The notes: generated by a model from the letters alone, not told the origin. DNA of 64,000 nt from Halobacterium wangiae (GCF_021249345.1 NZ_CP089588.1:1364001-1428000), one strand, 5' to 3'; numbered from the stretch's first letter, positions 8,300 through 18,171 are shown. Numbers and translations: made by a program.

Positions 8300-10018
8300 T
8301 CACTCACTCCGCTGGTACCTGTTCCGGACGACGATCGCCGTCCCGTTCATCAACAGCAACACCACGACCAGTGTGACGACCCCCGCCGCCAAAACGCCGA
8401 AGCGGAAGTCCGGGTCGAACTCCGACGACCAGGCGAATATCTGGCGAGGCATCGCGCTGAACTTGTCGAAGAACCCGTTGGGCGCCAGGCGCACGGAGGC
8501 CGCAGCGCCGATCATCAGCAGTGGCGCGGTCTCCCCGATGGCGCGGCCGAGCGCGAGGATGGTGCCGGTGAGGATGCCCGGGAGCGCCCGTGGCAGTACC
8601 ACGTTCCGTATCGTCTGCCACTGGGTCGCCCCCATCCCGTAGGAGGCGTTCCGCAGCGAGTCCGGGACCGCCCGGATGGCCTCCTGTGCGGAGATGATGA
8701 CGATGGGGAGGATCAACAGCCCCACCGTCATGCCGCCCACGACGACGATGCCGCCGGCCAGCCCGACCTCCTTGACGAAGAGGGCCAGCCCGAGCAGCCC
8801 GTAGACGACCGACGGGACCCCCGCGAGGTTGCCGATGTTGATCTCGACGAGGTCGACGAGTCGGCCGCGGAGGCCGCTGTCGGGCGCGTACTCCTCGAGG
8901 TAGATGGCGGCGCCGACACCGACCGGGAACACGAGGACGACGATGACGGCCAGCATCAGCACCGAGCCGACGAGCGGCGGGTAGATGCCTGCCTTCTCCG
9001 GCGTGATCGACGTCGGACTCGTGAGGAACGCCCAGTTCAGCCAGGAGTCCGGACCGGCGAAGCCCAGACTGTCGGTGAGCGCGACCCCGAGGGCGACGCC
9101 TCCGGCGAGGACCGGGGGGAACGCGAGTCCGGAGCGGCCCTCGCGCCGACGCACCACCCCCTCCAGGTAGACCGCAGTCGGGACGACCGTCGCCGTCGCC
9201 AGCAGGACCCAGTTCTGCGCGCTCAGCCCAACCGCCGGAGCGATGAACGAGCCGACGGTCAGGACCAGCAGGGACCCGGCCACGGTCTCGCGAACGCCGC
9301 GGTCGTCGTTCCGGCGACGCTCGACCACGCGACCGAACAGCAGGGCCGTGGGGAGGGTGACCGCTGCGAGGAGCAGTAGCCAGCCCGGGACCGCGCTCAG
9401 CACCGGACGGAGCACCGCGCCCACGCTCGGCAGCAGGTCGGGCGTCGCGAAGCTGACCGTGACGATCTCCGTGTTCGTCAGCGGCGACGTGAGCGTCGTG
9501 TCGACGCTCACTGCAGGGACGCCCTGGACGGCGACGAGTGGCGCCAGGACGACGACGGCCAGCCGTTCCACGGCGGCCGCCGGCCGGAACCGCTGGTGGG
9601 CGAGGACGGCGGCGCCACCCACGAACAGGGCCGCGACGAGTCCGAACCAGTCTGCGGGTGTGGCGATCTCGATGAACAGGACGGCCAGCCCGGCGCCGAC
9701 CACGAGGCCGACGACCGGAATCCCGGTGACTGCGACTGCGACCTCGCCGGCCGGTCCGTCGGCCGTGTAGTACGTCACCGCCAGCGCCAGCACCGGGAGG
9801 ACGACGGTCGCCGCGTAGACGGCGTGCCACCCGGGGTCGGCAGTGAACGGCTGGACGGCGTCGACGAACACGTACGCCAGCATCGCGGCGACCACCACCA
9901 GCCCGAAGACGGTCGCGGCGAGCGTGACGCCCTCGAAGAGACGGCCACGGAGTCGGCTGACGCCGGTCTCGCCGGTGAAACGGTGTTCTCCGTCCTCCGA
10001 GCGGTGTTCCTGGGCCAT
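8300..10018 (-). CDS. pstA: phosphate ABC transporter permease PstA, long form
   Basis: At 572 residues it is about twice the length of bacterial PstA. The C-terminal ~270 residues hold the ABC permease domain, with the YPPLVGSVL start and an EAA-type loop near EAIRAVPDSLRNASYGMGAT. The N-terminal half adds several more hydrophobic spans. PstA pairs with PstC to form the membrane channel of the high-affinity phosphate importer. Its ATG overlaps the pstC stop by one base (TGATG), which implies translational coupling. The gene expected next, pstB (the ATPase), is absent: the following gene is convergent and unrelated. Confidence 0.93.
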   Translation of the reverse strand: MAQEHRSEDGEHRFTGETGVSRLRGRLFEGVTLAATVFGLVVVAAMLAYVFVDAVQPFTADPGWHAVYAATVVLPVLALAVTYYTADGPAGEVAVAVTGIPVVGLVVGAGLAVLFIEIATPADWFGLVAALFVGGAAVLAHQRFRPAAAVERLAVVVLAPLVAVQGVPAVSVDTTLTSPLTNTEIVTVSFATPDLLPSVGAVLRPVLSAVPGWLLLLAAVTLPTALLFGRVVERRRNDDRGVRETVAGSLLVLTVGSFIAPAVGLSAQNWVLLATATVVPTAVYLEGVVRRREGRSGLAFPPVLAGGVALGVALTDSLGFAGPDSWLNWAFLTSPTSITPEKAGIYPPLVGSVLMLAVIVVLVFPVGVGAAIYLEEYAPDSGLRGRLVDLVEINIGNLAGVPSVVYGLLGLALFVKEVGLAGGIVVVGGMTVGLLILPIVIISAQEAIRAVPDSLRNASYGMGATQWQTIRNVVLPRALPGILTGTILALGRAIGETAPLLMIGAAASVRLAPNGFFDKFSAMPRQIFAWSSEFDPDFRFGVLAAGVVTLVVVLLLMNGTAIVVRNRYQRSE

Positions 10019-10953
10019 CAGTTGTACTCCTCCCGGTGTCGTTCGGCGATCCAGTTGCTGAGGTAGTTCATCACGAAGGTGATAGCAAACAGCGTCAGTC
10101 CGAGCGCGAACATGCTCTTGTAGGTCGGCGACGCGGCGCCGGCGTCGCTCGTCACGGCCTGGACCATGGCCGACGTCATCGTCTGGCCGGACTCCTGGAG
10201 GCTGGACGTCGGCGAGGTGAGGTCGAGCATCCGTGGCCGGAGTCCCATCGCCATGACGACGACCATCGTCTCGCCGATGGCCCGCGAGAGCGCGAGGATG
10301 AACGACGCGAAGATGCCGGAGATGGCGGTCGGGACGACGACGCTCGTCGACACTTGGAACTTCGTCGCGCCGAGTGCGAACCCGCCCTGGCGCAGGGAGT
10401 CGGGGACGGCGCTCATCGCGTCCTCGCTCAGACTCGACACCATCGGGATGACCATCACGCCGACCATGATCGAGGCGCTCAACACGTTGAACGTCCCGAG
10501 GTCGAGGCCGAGCGTCCGGAGGAACGGCGTCAGGTAGATCAGCGCCAGGTAGCCGTACACGACCGTCGGGACGCCGGCCAGGATCTCCAGTGCGGGCTTC
10601 AGCACCGAGCGTGCGCGGTCGGAGGCGTACTCGCTGAGGTATATCGCCGCGAGGACGCCGACCGGAATCGCGACGAGCGCGGCGACACCGGTGACGAGCA
10701 GCGTGCCGGTCACGAGTGGCAGGACGCCGAACTGGTCACGGGCGGTGATCCACGTCGTCCCCGTGAAGAAGGCGACCGGGTCGACCAGCTCGAAGAACTG
10801 GAGCGCGTCGAACGCGAGCGTGAAGATGATACTGCCGGTGACGACCACCGTGAGCGACGCGCACAGCAACAACAGGTACCGGTACAGCCGCTCGCGGACG
10901 ACTCGGCTCTGTTCGCCACCGGACAGCTGTAGAGATGGGGCTTGGTTACTCAT
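10018..10953 (-). CDS. pstC: phosphate ABC transporter permease PstC
   Basis: The 311-residue protein has six predicted membrane spans and the permease signature region ILAGVPTVVYG followed by the EAA-type loop (DAMSAVPDSLRQGGFALGAT). It is the partner of PstA in phosphate import. It follows pstS by 39 bases and overlaps pstA by one base, so pstS-pstC-pstA form one transcription unit. Length and topology are normal for the family. Confidence 0.95.
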   Translation of the reverse strand: MSNQAPSLQLSGGEQSRVVRERLYRYLLLLCASLTVVVTGSIIFTLAFDALQFFELVDPVAFFTGTTWITARDQFGVLPLVTGTLLVTGVAALVAIPVGVLAAIYLSEYASDRARSVLKPALEILAGVPTVVYGYLALIYLTPFLRTLGLDLGTFNVLSASIMVGVMVIPMVSSLSEDAMSAVPDSLRQGGFALGATKFQVSTSVVVPTAISGIFASFILALSRAIGETMVVVMAMGLRPRMLDLTSPTSSLQESGQTMTSAMVQAVTSDAGAASPTYKSMFALGLTLFAITFVMNYLSNWIAERHREEYN

Positions 10954-10992
10954 CTGAAATAGGGGGCGGTCACGGTGTCGAGGCGACGGCGG

Positions 10993-12042
10993 CTAGTTCT
11001 CGTAGACGTCTTCGAGCGTGCTGAGGTTCTCGTCGCGCATCTCGACGCTCGACGGCACGTAGCCGATCTCCTGGACGAGGTCCGTCTCGGCGTTCTCGAG
11101 GTAGAACTCGAGGAACTCGTAGACCTCCTCGCGCTGGATCGCGGACTCCGAGCCGTAGATGAACAGGGGACGGGCCATCGGGTAGGAGCCGTCCTTCGCG
11201 TTCGCGAGGCTCGGCTCGGAGGGTTCGTCGCCCTCCTCGGCGGCGATCTTCACGGCCTTGACGGAGTCGGAGTTCTCGTTGTAGTAGGCGTACCCGAAGT
11301 ACCCCATCGCGTACTGCGAGTCCTGGATGCCCTGCACGATGAGGTTGTCCTCCTCGGTGGGTTCGTGCTGGGCGGTGTGCTCGTACTCCTCGCCGATGAC
11401 GTTCGCGTTGAACCAGTCGTACGTCCCGGAGGTCGAGGCCGGGCCGAACAGTTCGAACTCCTCGTCGGGCCACTCGTCGCGGACGTCCGACCACATCTGG
11501 GCGCCGTCCTTGCGCCAGATCTGGGACAGCTCTTCGAAGGTCATGCTGTCGACCCAGTCGGCGTCGTTGTTGACCGCCATTGTCAGCGCGTCGCCGGCGA
11601 TGTGGAACTCGATCGGCTCGACGTCGTTGCCGCGGCAGTTCTCGACCTCGCTGTCCTTGACCGGGCGCGAGGCGCCGTTGATGTCCGAGTTGCCGGGGCA
11701 GAAGTGGTTCTCGAAGCCGCCGCCGCTGCCGGTCGAGTCGACAGTGACGTTGACCTGTGGGTGCTCCTCCATGAACCGCTCGGCCATCGCGTTCGTGACG
11801 GGGTACACCGTACTGCTGCCGGTGTTGACGACCTCCCCGGAGAGTGCGTCATCGCCGCTCCCCTCGGTCGTGTCGTTCCCGCTGCCGCCACTGTCACCGC
11901 CGCTGCCACCAGTGTCCCCGTCACCGTCGCCGTCGCCGCTCGAGGTACAACCGGCGAGTGCGGTCGCTCCGACGGCACCGGACGACAGCAGGAATCTCCG
12001 CCGCGATACCAGGTCGGACAGACGCTCTGAGTCGCGCGTCAT
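10993..12042 (-). CDS. pstS: phosphate-binding lipoprotein PstS
   Basis: The 349-residue protein has a twin-arginine signal (SRRRFLLS at 13-20) and a lipobox ending at C32 (ALAGC), then a Gly/Asp/Ser linker typical of haloarchaeal lipoproteins. The mature domain has the PstS phosphate-binding loop region (NTGSSTVYPVTNA) and the TGSGGGF segment. It captures phosphate outside the cell and delivers it to PstC/PstA. The ATG at 12042 is preferred to an adjacent GTG at 12045. The promoter region carries two TATA-like boxes with flanking repeats, listed separately. Confidence 0.94.
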   Translation of the reverse strand: MTRDSERLSDLVSRRRFLLSSGAVGATALAGCTSSGDGDGDGDTGGSGGDSGGSGNDTTEGSGDDALSGEVVNTGSSTVYPVTNAMAERFMEEHPQVNVTVDSTGSGGGFENHFCPGNSDINGASRPVKDSEVENCRGNDVEPIEFHIAGDALTMAVNNDADWVDSMTFEELSQIWRKDGAQMWSDVRDEWPDEEFELFGPASTSGTYDWFNANVIGEEYEHTAQHEPTEEDNLIVQGIQDSQYAMGYFGYAYYNENSDSVKAVKIAAEEGDEPSEPSLANAKDGSYPMARPLFIYGSESAIQREEVYEFLEFYLENAETDLVQEIGYVPSSVEMRDENLSTLEDVYEN

Positions 12043-12070
12043 CACCTGAAGCGGGGCGGTAATCTACTAA

Positions 12071-12089
12071 ACCCCTTTATAATAGGGGT
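12071..12089 (-). promoter_or_regulatory. pst operon core promoter inside an inverted repeat
   Basis: ACCCCT (12071-12076) and AGGGGT (12084-12089) are perfect inverted arms around an AT core that reads TTATAAT on the plus strand. The core is a TATA-like box about 35 bases upstream of the pstS start. A regulator bound to the arms would block or guide TBP. Phosphate control is inferred from the operon, not from a recognised box sequence. Confidence 0.5.
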
Positions 12090-12150
12090 CCGGGCTGCTC
12101 TGAGGTGTCCGGACTGCTACGGGCCGTTCAGAGCGGTTCGGGTGTCACTG

Positions 12151-12169
12151 TTCGCCTATATAGTTCGCC
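12151..12169 (-). promoter_or_regulatory. second TATA-like box flanked by direct repeats
   Basis: TTCGCC (12151-12156), TATATAG (12157-12163) and TTCGCC (12164-12169) form a direct repeat around a TATA-like core, about 110 bases upstream of pstS. Read on the minus strand it could give a longer pst transcript with a leader of roughly 90 bases. No plus-strand gene follows that it could serve. Confidence 0.35.
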
Positions 12170-12285
12170 TCGCTGGCTGGCAGCCCCACGCGTGGTAGTC
12201 GTGCCGGCCTGGAACGCTGCCGTCGCTATCGTGTGGAGAACACCGTGGTCACTGTCGCGTCGTCGTGCGCGGTAAAACAGGCGGG

Positions 12286-12456
12286 TCAGTTCTTCATCTG
12301 CTGGAACCGGTCGAGCAGTTCCTCCGCAGAGTCGCCCGAGTCGAACTCCACGGACCCCTCGTAGGTCGTCCGGGTGTCGTCGTCGGTAACCTCGACGTTG
12401 TTGTTCTTTGCCTCGCGGCGCTCGTGCTCGTCCTCGTCATAGGCACCCATTGACAT
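12286..12456 (-). CDS. DUF5786 family small acidic protein
   Basis: The 56-residue product begins MSMGAYDEDEHERRE and ends in a helix LLDRFQQMKN after the segment VEFDSGDSAEELL. This matches from memory the DUF5786 family found throughout haloarchaea. It is highly charged and has no cysteine or membrane segment. The function is unknown. It lies upstream of the pst promoter on the same strand, 243 bases from pstS, and downstream of the DUF5789 gene, so the two small proteins may share a transcript. Confidence 0.8.
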   Translation of the reverse strand: MSMGAYDEDEHERREAKNNNVEVTDDDTRTTYEGSVEFDSGDSAEELLDRFQQMKN

Positions 12457-12520
12457 GGCAGTCACTCACACGTTTGTAGTTGGTACCTATGAATGTAACG
12501 GATGTTCACACACCCGTCGG

Positions 12521-12805
12521 TCAGAACGAAACCTGGTCGGGGCCGTCGACACCCATCGGCGTCGGGTCGCGGTCGCTGTAGCCGACCCGTCCGACTGCGT
12601 CGGCGCCGACCGCACCGTACACCGCGAACGTCGCGTCGAGCGCGCTGTCGAACTCGCGGTCGCCGCTGCGCTCGATGAGCGCGCGCAGCGTCTCGCCGCC
12701 GTCGGCCTCGTCGAGTTCGTAGTCGCCGCAGGCCGCCACGAGTTCGCTGGCCGTCAGCGGGTACGACTGCGCCGCGAGCACGTCGGTGGTGTCTCTGAGT
12801 GTCAT
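12521..12805 (-). CDS. DUF5789 family protein
   Basis: The 94-residue protein has the pattern MTLRDTTDVLAAQSYPLTASE at the N-terminus and ends GRVGYSDRDPTPMG...QVSF, which matches the haloarchaeal DUF5789 family. It is mostly helical and acidic; its role is unknown. The ATG at 12805 is preferred to a TTG one codon upstream. It is divergent from the PHP-domain gene at 12927. Confidence 0.78.
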   Translation of the reverse strand: MTLRDTTDVLAAQSYPLTASELVAACGDYELDEADGGETLRALIERSGDREFDSALDATFAVYGAVGADAVGRVGYSDRDPTPMGVDGPDQVSF

Positions 12806-12926
12806 CAACGAGATGGTCGCCCAGGAACTACAAGAGGGTTCTGGATGAACAATAATGAATGTTCTAGGGGCCTTAGTCGCCGCGCCGGACCGGGCGGTTT
12901 AGGTGGCGCCGCGTCGCCACCCCCGT

Positions 12927-13730
12927 ATGGTCTACGCGGACCTCCACGTCCACACCGACAACTCGGACGGCACGCTGGCGCTCGGCGAGGTTCCCGCGGC
13001 CGCCCGCAACGCCGGCGTCGAGGCGGTCGCCATAACCGACCACGACCGACTCCACCCCGACCTCGACGCACCGGTCACGGAACGGGACGGCGTCGAACTC
13101 GTCAACGGCATTGAGCTCCGCGTGGCGGCCGACGACCAGCGCCTCGACCTGCTCGGCTACGGCGTCAGGGCCACCGACGCGCTCGTCGCCGAGACCGAAC
13201 GCATCCAGCGCGACCGCGTCGAGCGCGGCCGCCGCATCATCGAGAACGTCGAGGCCGAACTCGGCGTCACTCTCGACGTGGAACCCCGGGAGGGGCTCGG
13301 CCGACCCCACGTCGCCCGCAGCGTCGTCGCCCACCCCGACACCGACTACGACGAGATCGGCCCCGTCTTCGACGACCTCATCGGCGACGACGGCCCCTGT
13401 TTCGTCGCCCGCGACGTCCCCGACTTCGAGACGGGCGTCGCGCTCCTCTCGGAGTCGTGTGGACTCGTCGGCCTCGCCCACCCGCTGCGCTACGAGGACC
13501 CCCCGGCCGCGCTCGCGCGCTGTGACGTCCTCGACGCCGTCGAACTCCACTACCCCTACGACCGGCCGGTCGGCGACGACCCGGACGAGGGCGGCGCGGC
13601 GCTCGTCCGCGCGGCCATCGACGACCACGACCTGCTCGCTACGGGGGGTAGTGACGCCCACGAACGCACGCTGGGGAAAGCCGGTCTCGACCGCGAGGCG
13701 TACCTGGCAGTTCGACGACGACTCCCGTAA
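12927..13730 (+). CDS. PHP-domain metal-dependent phosphoesterase
   Basis: The 267-residue protein begins MVYADLHVHTDNSDGTL with the HxH motif (H7, H9) and continues with ITDHD, a later GLAHP segment and a C-terminal GGSDAHE motif. These are the metal ligands of the PHP (polymerase and histidinol phosphatase) fold. Stand-alone PHP proteins of this length hydrolyse nucleotide or oligonucleotide phosphates (YciV/TrpH-like); the substrate cannot be told here. The start is fixed by the conserved DLHxH strand at the very N-terminus. Confidence 0.85.
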   Translation: MVYADLHVHTDNSDGTLALGEVPAAARNAGVEAVAITDHDRLHPDLDAPVTERDGVELVNGIELRVAADDQRLDLLGYGVRATDALVAETERIQRDRVERGRRIIENVEAELGVTLDVEPREGLGRPHVARSVVAHPDTDYDEIGPVFDDLIGDDGPCFVARDVPDFETGVALLSESCGLVGLAHPLRYEDPPAALARCDVLDAVELHYPYDRPVGDDPDEGGAALVRAAIDDHDLLATGGSDAHERTLGKAGLDREAYLAVRRRLP

Positions 13731-13777
13731 CTTCCTCTGCCGTGAGGGTCATGTAGCCCGAGCCCCAACCAACGTGC

Positions 13778-13939
13778 ATGCAGTGTCACTACTGCGACGG
13801 GAGTGCGGACGTCACTGTCGACAAGGACGGTGTGAAGGTCGGTGTCTGCGAGGACCACTTCCAGGACCGGCTCGACGAGCTGTCGGACAGTGAGACCCTC
13901 CAGCGACTCCGGGAGCAACTCGAGATAGAGCGGTCGTAA
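13778..13939 (+). CDS. DUF6757 family small zinc-finger protein
   Basis: The 53-residue product begins MQCHYCDGSADVTVD and has a second metal-ligand set VGVCEDHF, so C3, C6, C24 and H27 can bind one zinc ion. A helical tail (LQRLREQLEIERS) follows. This matches from memory the DUF6757 small zinc fingers of haloarchaea; targets are unknown. The gene starts 47 bases after the PHP gene on the same strand and is convergent with the ferredoxin gene 50 bases away. Confidence 0.75.
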   Translation: MQCHYCDGSADVTVDKDGVKVGVCEDHFQDRLDELSDSETLQRLREQLEIERS

Positions 13940-13989
13940 CCGTCGCGGACGGCCGGAGCAGTTCTCTCGCCTTCGCTCGCGAACAGTCG

Positions 13990-14875
<886 letters not shown>

Positions 14876-14877
14876 CC

Positions 14878-15249
14878 ATGCCCGAACACCCGCCCCGGGT
14901 CGTCTTCGACGACGACTGCGGCTTCTGCACGTGGTGTGCGAACTGGGCTGCCCGGCACGGCGACGTCGAGACGGTCGGGTTCGAGCAGCTCACACCGGAC
15001 CAGCTGGCGCGGCTCCCAGAGGACTGGGAGAACTGCACGCACTTCCTCACGGACGACGCGGTGTACTCCTGCGGCGAGGCCGTCGAGCGCGCGCTCGTCC
15101 ACGACTTCCCGGTTCTCGGCCCGGTGTTCGCCGTGCTGCGTGCGATTCCCGGCTACGCCTGGCTCCGCGAGCGGCTCTACCGCTTCGGCGCCGACCGTCG
15201 GGTCCTGCTCGGGAAGCTCGCTCGCGACGACCCGCCCGCGCGGCGCTAG
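14878..15249 (+). CDS. DCC-family thiol-disulfide oxidoreductase-like protein (DUF393)
   Basis: The 123-residue protein has the family signature FDDDCGFCTWC near residues 10-20 (C14, C17) and the conserved ALVHDFPVLGPVFAVLRAIPG segment. DUF393/DCC proteins are thioredoxin-like and presumed to be redox active through the CxxC pair. The start codon lies two bases after the cupin stop. A partnership with the cupin protein is inferred from this spacing. Confidence 0.83.
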   Translation: MPEHPPRVVFDDDCGFCTWCANWAARHGDVETVGFEQLTPDQLARLPEDWENCTHFLTDDAVYSCGEAVERALVHDFPVLGPVFAVLRAIPGYAWLRERLYRFGADRRVLLGKLARDDPPARR

Positions 15250-15283
15250 GCGTCGTCAAGCGATTCGAACACCGACGCTGCGG

Positions 15284-16168
15284 TCACTCCACGACGCGGA
15301 CGGGCGTCACTTCTGCGACTGCGTCGACGGTGGCGACGTAGCCAACGTCGTCGAGGTAGTCGAGGAGTGCCTCCGGGTTCGAGACTCCCGAGAGACCAGT
15401 TCTGCCCATGGCTACCGCCGCCCGCAGTTCGTCCGTCCACCCCTTCTCGGGTTCACGGTCGACGACCGTGACGACTCGCGCATCCCCGTCCGGATTCGCC
15501 GGGTCGAGTCGGAGCATGTGGTGGGCCGCGTAGTCGCCGACGACCTTCCGGACGCGGTGCGTCGTCCCGTCCGCCCGGAGGTAGCTGTGGCCCTCGAACG
15601 TCTCGACGGCGGCCGGCCGCTCCTCGTGGTGGCCGACGGCGAACGACCCGTTGTCCAGCATCTCGTCGGCGACTGCGCGCTCGCTCTCGGTGAGGTCCGT
15701 GTAGTCGAGGACGTCACCGTCCGCCTCGCTGTCGGTCGCCTCGACGAGGCTGTACTGGTAGCTCGCCTCTTCGGCGAAGTCGGCGAACGACGCGGTCGCA
15801 TCGTACGTCTCGTCCCGGAACTCGACGTAGTCGAACTGGCCGAGCACGAGCGTCTCCTCGGGGTCCGTGTCGCCGGGTCGGGTGAGGTCCACGCGTCCAT
15901 CGCTCTCGGCGGCGTCGACGACCAACTGGGAGAGGTCCGGGGCGGCGACGGCGACCGTCGCCCCGTCCGGCACCTCGCTCGGCGCTACCTGCGTGGCGTC
16001 TAGTTGCAGGTCGACGGTCGTCTTCGGACCTGCCGTCGTCGTCTCCTCCGTCGTCGTGTCCGGCTCCTGGGTAGTGTCGCCGGTCGAACCGCCACCGCTC
16101 GCACAGCCAGCGACGACCGCGAGCAGCACTGCACTCCCCGTCCGGAGAGCGTTCCTGCGGGAAACCAT
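15284..16168 (-). CDS. Tat-exported lipoprotein of unknown function
   Basis: The 294-residue protein has a twin-arginine signal (SRRNALRTG), a hydrophobic stretch and a lipobox (VVAGC), followed by a Thr/Glu-rich low-complexity linker. The mature part is acidic and shows no motif I recognise. It contains an AHHMLRLDP segment and several beta-rich stretches. The ATG at 16168 is the first position that yields a proper signal peptide; a longer open frame upstream is the shadow of the acyl-CoA dehydrogenase. Confidence 0.75.
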   Translation of the reverse strand: MVSRRNALRTGSAVLLAVVAGCASGGGSTGDTTQEPDTTTEETTTAGPKTTVDLQLDATQVAPSEVPDGATVAVAAPDLSQLVVDAAESDGRVDLTRPGDTDPEETLVLGQFDYVEFRDETYDATASFADFAEEASYQYSLVEATDSEADGDVLDYTDLTESERAVADEMLDNGSFAVGHHEERPAAVETFEGHSYLRADGTTHRVRKVVGDYAAHHMLRLDPANPDGDARVVTVVDREPEKGWTDELRAAVAMGRTGLSGVSNPEALLDYLDDVGYVATVDAVAEVTPVRVVE

Positions 16169-16245
16169 ACGCGTCGTTCCAGCGCGCCGAGTAAGTGCTT
16201 TGTCGGACGGCGATTGACGACGACCCCGTGGCAGAGAAGAGCGGC

Positions 16246-17406
16246 TTACTGGTACGCTGCGATGCCGGTGAGGTCCTCGCCCAGGATGAGCGTGTGGATG
16301 TCGTGGGTCCCCTCGTACGTGTAGACGGTCTCCATGTTCGCCATGTGGCGCATCGGCGAGTAGTCCGTGGTGATGCCGTTGCCGCCGAGCATCTCGCGGG
16401 CGACGCGGGCCTGGTCGCGGGCCATCCGGACGTTGTTGCGCTTGGCCATCGAGACGTGCTGCGGGCGGAGGTCGCCGCGCTCCTTGAGGTCCGCGAGGCG
16501 GTGGGCGAGCAGCTGGCTCGTGGTGATCTGGGTCGCCATCTCCGCGAGCTTCTGCTGCTGGATCTGGAAGCCGCCGATCGGCTTGCCGAACTGCTCGCGG
16601 TCGGTGGCGTAGTCGCGGGCGGTCTCGAAGCAGTCGCGGGCCGCGCCGACGGCGCCCCACGCGATGCCGTAGCGGGCCTGCGTCAGGCACGAGAGCGGCC
16701 CCTTCATCCCCTCGACGCCGGGGAGGCGGTTCTCCTGGGGGACGCGGACGTTCTGGAGGCTGATCTCGCCCGTGATCGAGGCCCGGAGGCTGAGTTTGTC
16801 GTCGATCTTGTTCGTCGTGACGCCGTCGCGGTCGGTCTCCACGAGGAAGCCGCGGACCGTGCCGCCCTCGGAGGCGTCCTTCGCCCACACGACCGCGACG
16901 TCCGAGATGGGGGAGTTCGTGATCCACGTCTTCGAGCCGTTCAGGACGTACTCGTCGCCGTCCTTCTCGGCGCGCGTCTCCATCGCGGAGGGGTTCGAGC
17001 CGTGTTCGGGTTCCGTGAGGCCGAAGCAGCCGACGGCCTCGCCGGCGCCGAGTGCCGGCAGCCACGTCTCCTTCTGCTCCTCGCTCCCGAAGGCGTGGAT
17101 CGGGTACATGACGAGTGCGCCCTGCACGCTCGCCATCGAGCGCAGCCCCGAGTCACAGGCCTCCAGTTCCTGCATCAGCAGGCCGTACGCCTTCTCGCCG
17201 ACGCCGGGGAGGCCGTACCCCTCGAGGTTCGGCGCGTAGAAGCCGAGTTCGCCCATCTCCGGGATGAGCTCGGTCGGGAACGTCCCTTCGACGTAGTGTT
17301 CAGCGACGTCCGGTCGGACGTTCTCCGCGACGAACTCGCGGGCGGTGTCGCGGATGAGCCGCTCCTCGGCGGACAGGTCTGCCTCCAGACCCACGTAATC
17401 GAGCAT
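16246..17406 (-). CDS. acyl-CoA dehydrogenase, glutaryl-CoA dehydrogenase-like
   Basis: The 386-residue flavoprotein has the substrate/FAD region CFGLTEPEHGSNPS, the WITNSP segment, and a C-terminal TYEGTHDIHTLILG segment that contains the catalytic Glu position used by glutaryl-CoA dehydrogenases. The arginine-rich ITGEISLQNVRVP region is also typical of that subgroup. It would oxidise a short or dicarboxylic acyl-CoA to the enoyl form, passing electrons to an electron-transfer flavoprotein. The ATG at 17406 (MLDYVGLEADLS) matches family N-termini better than an upstream start. Substrate specificity is inference. Confidence 0.85.
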   Translation of the reverse strand: MLDYVGLEADLSAEERLIRDTAREFVAENVRPDVAEHYVEGTFPTELIPEMGELGFYAPNLEGYGLPGVGEKAYGLLMQELEACDSGLRSMASVQGALVMYPIHAFGSEEQKETWLPALGAGEAVGCFGLTEPEHGSNPSAMETRAEKDGDEYVLNGSKTWITNSPISDVAVVWAKDASEGGTVRGFLVETDRDGVTTNKIDDKLSLRASITGEISLQNVRVPQENRLPGVEGMKGPLSCLTQARYGIAWGAVGAARDCFETARDYATDREQFGKPIGGFQIQQQKLAEMATQITTSQLLAHRLADLKERGDLRPQHVSMAKRNNVRMARDQARVAREMLGGNGITTDYSPMRHMANMETVYTYEGTHDIHTLILGEDLTGIAAYQ

Positions 17407-17481
17407 GAGAGCTAGTCGGCGAGCGGCGGTCAAAAAGCCTGCTAGTCGGTCTCGCACCGTCGAACGCCGACGGTGTGGCGC

Positions 17482-18171
17482 TCAGTCGGCCGCCGGGGAG
17501 TCGGCGACGCTGCGCGTGAAGTTGTCGAACAGCTGTTTGGCCTCGCAGGCCGCGGCGTAGTTCTCGTCGTCGATGCCCGCCAGCACCTCGGCGACGCGTT
17601 CGTCGCTCAACTCCCCCTTCCGGGTCGTCACGCGTTCTGCGGTCTCGGGGTCGTACTCGGGGTGGAACTGGACGCCGACCGAGTCGTCGACGCGGAACGC
17701 GTGGACGCCGTAGTCGTTCTCCGCGAGCAGTTCCGCGCCCGGTGGGAGTTCCGTGACCGTGTCGGAGTGGGTCGTGAAGACGGTGACGGAGTCGCCGACG
17801 CCGTCGAAGATCGGGTCGTCCGTCGTCACCTCGACCTCGCGGTAGCCGATCTCGTACTCGCCCATCGTCTCCACGTCGCCGCCCAGCGCCGCTGCGATGA
17901 CCTGGTGGCCGAAGCAGACGCCCAGTAGGGGCACACCAGCGTCGTGGACGTCGGCCACGTAGTCGACGAGCGGCTCGATCCACGCCTCGTCGTAGTAGAC
18001 CGAGGCGCGGGACCCGGACACGACGACGCCGTCGTAGTCCGTGCTCTCGGGGAGTTCACCCGAGACGGCGTGGAACTCGACGAGGTCGGTGTCGAGTTCT
18101 CGGCGGAAGTTCCGGGTCGTGTCCGTGGAGTCGTGGGCGGCGTTCAGCAACGCGACGCGGGACCGGCTCAT
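17482..18171 (-). CDS. class I glutamine amidotransferase-like protein
   Basis: The 229-residue protein has the nucleophile elbow GVCFGHQ with C86 and the His-Glu pair FHPEYD (H170, E172), a complete catalytic triad of the GATase type 1 fold. It stands alone, without a synthase partner, and resembles GMP-synthase-like amidotransferase domain proteins. Such stand-alone members are often annotated as peptidases or amidotransferases without proof. The substrate is unknown. Confidence 0.83.
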   Translation of the reverse strand: MSRSRVALLNAAHDSTDTTRNFRRELDTDLVEFHAVSGELPESTDYDGVVVSGSRASVYYDEAWIEPLVDYVADVHDAGVPLLGVCFGHQVIAAALGGDVETMGEYEIGYREVEVTTDDPIFDGVGDSVTVFTTHSDTVTELPPGAELLAENDYGVHAFRVDDSVGVQFHPEYDPETAERVTTRKGELSDERVAEVLAGIDDENYAAACEAKQLFDNFTRSVADSPAAD

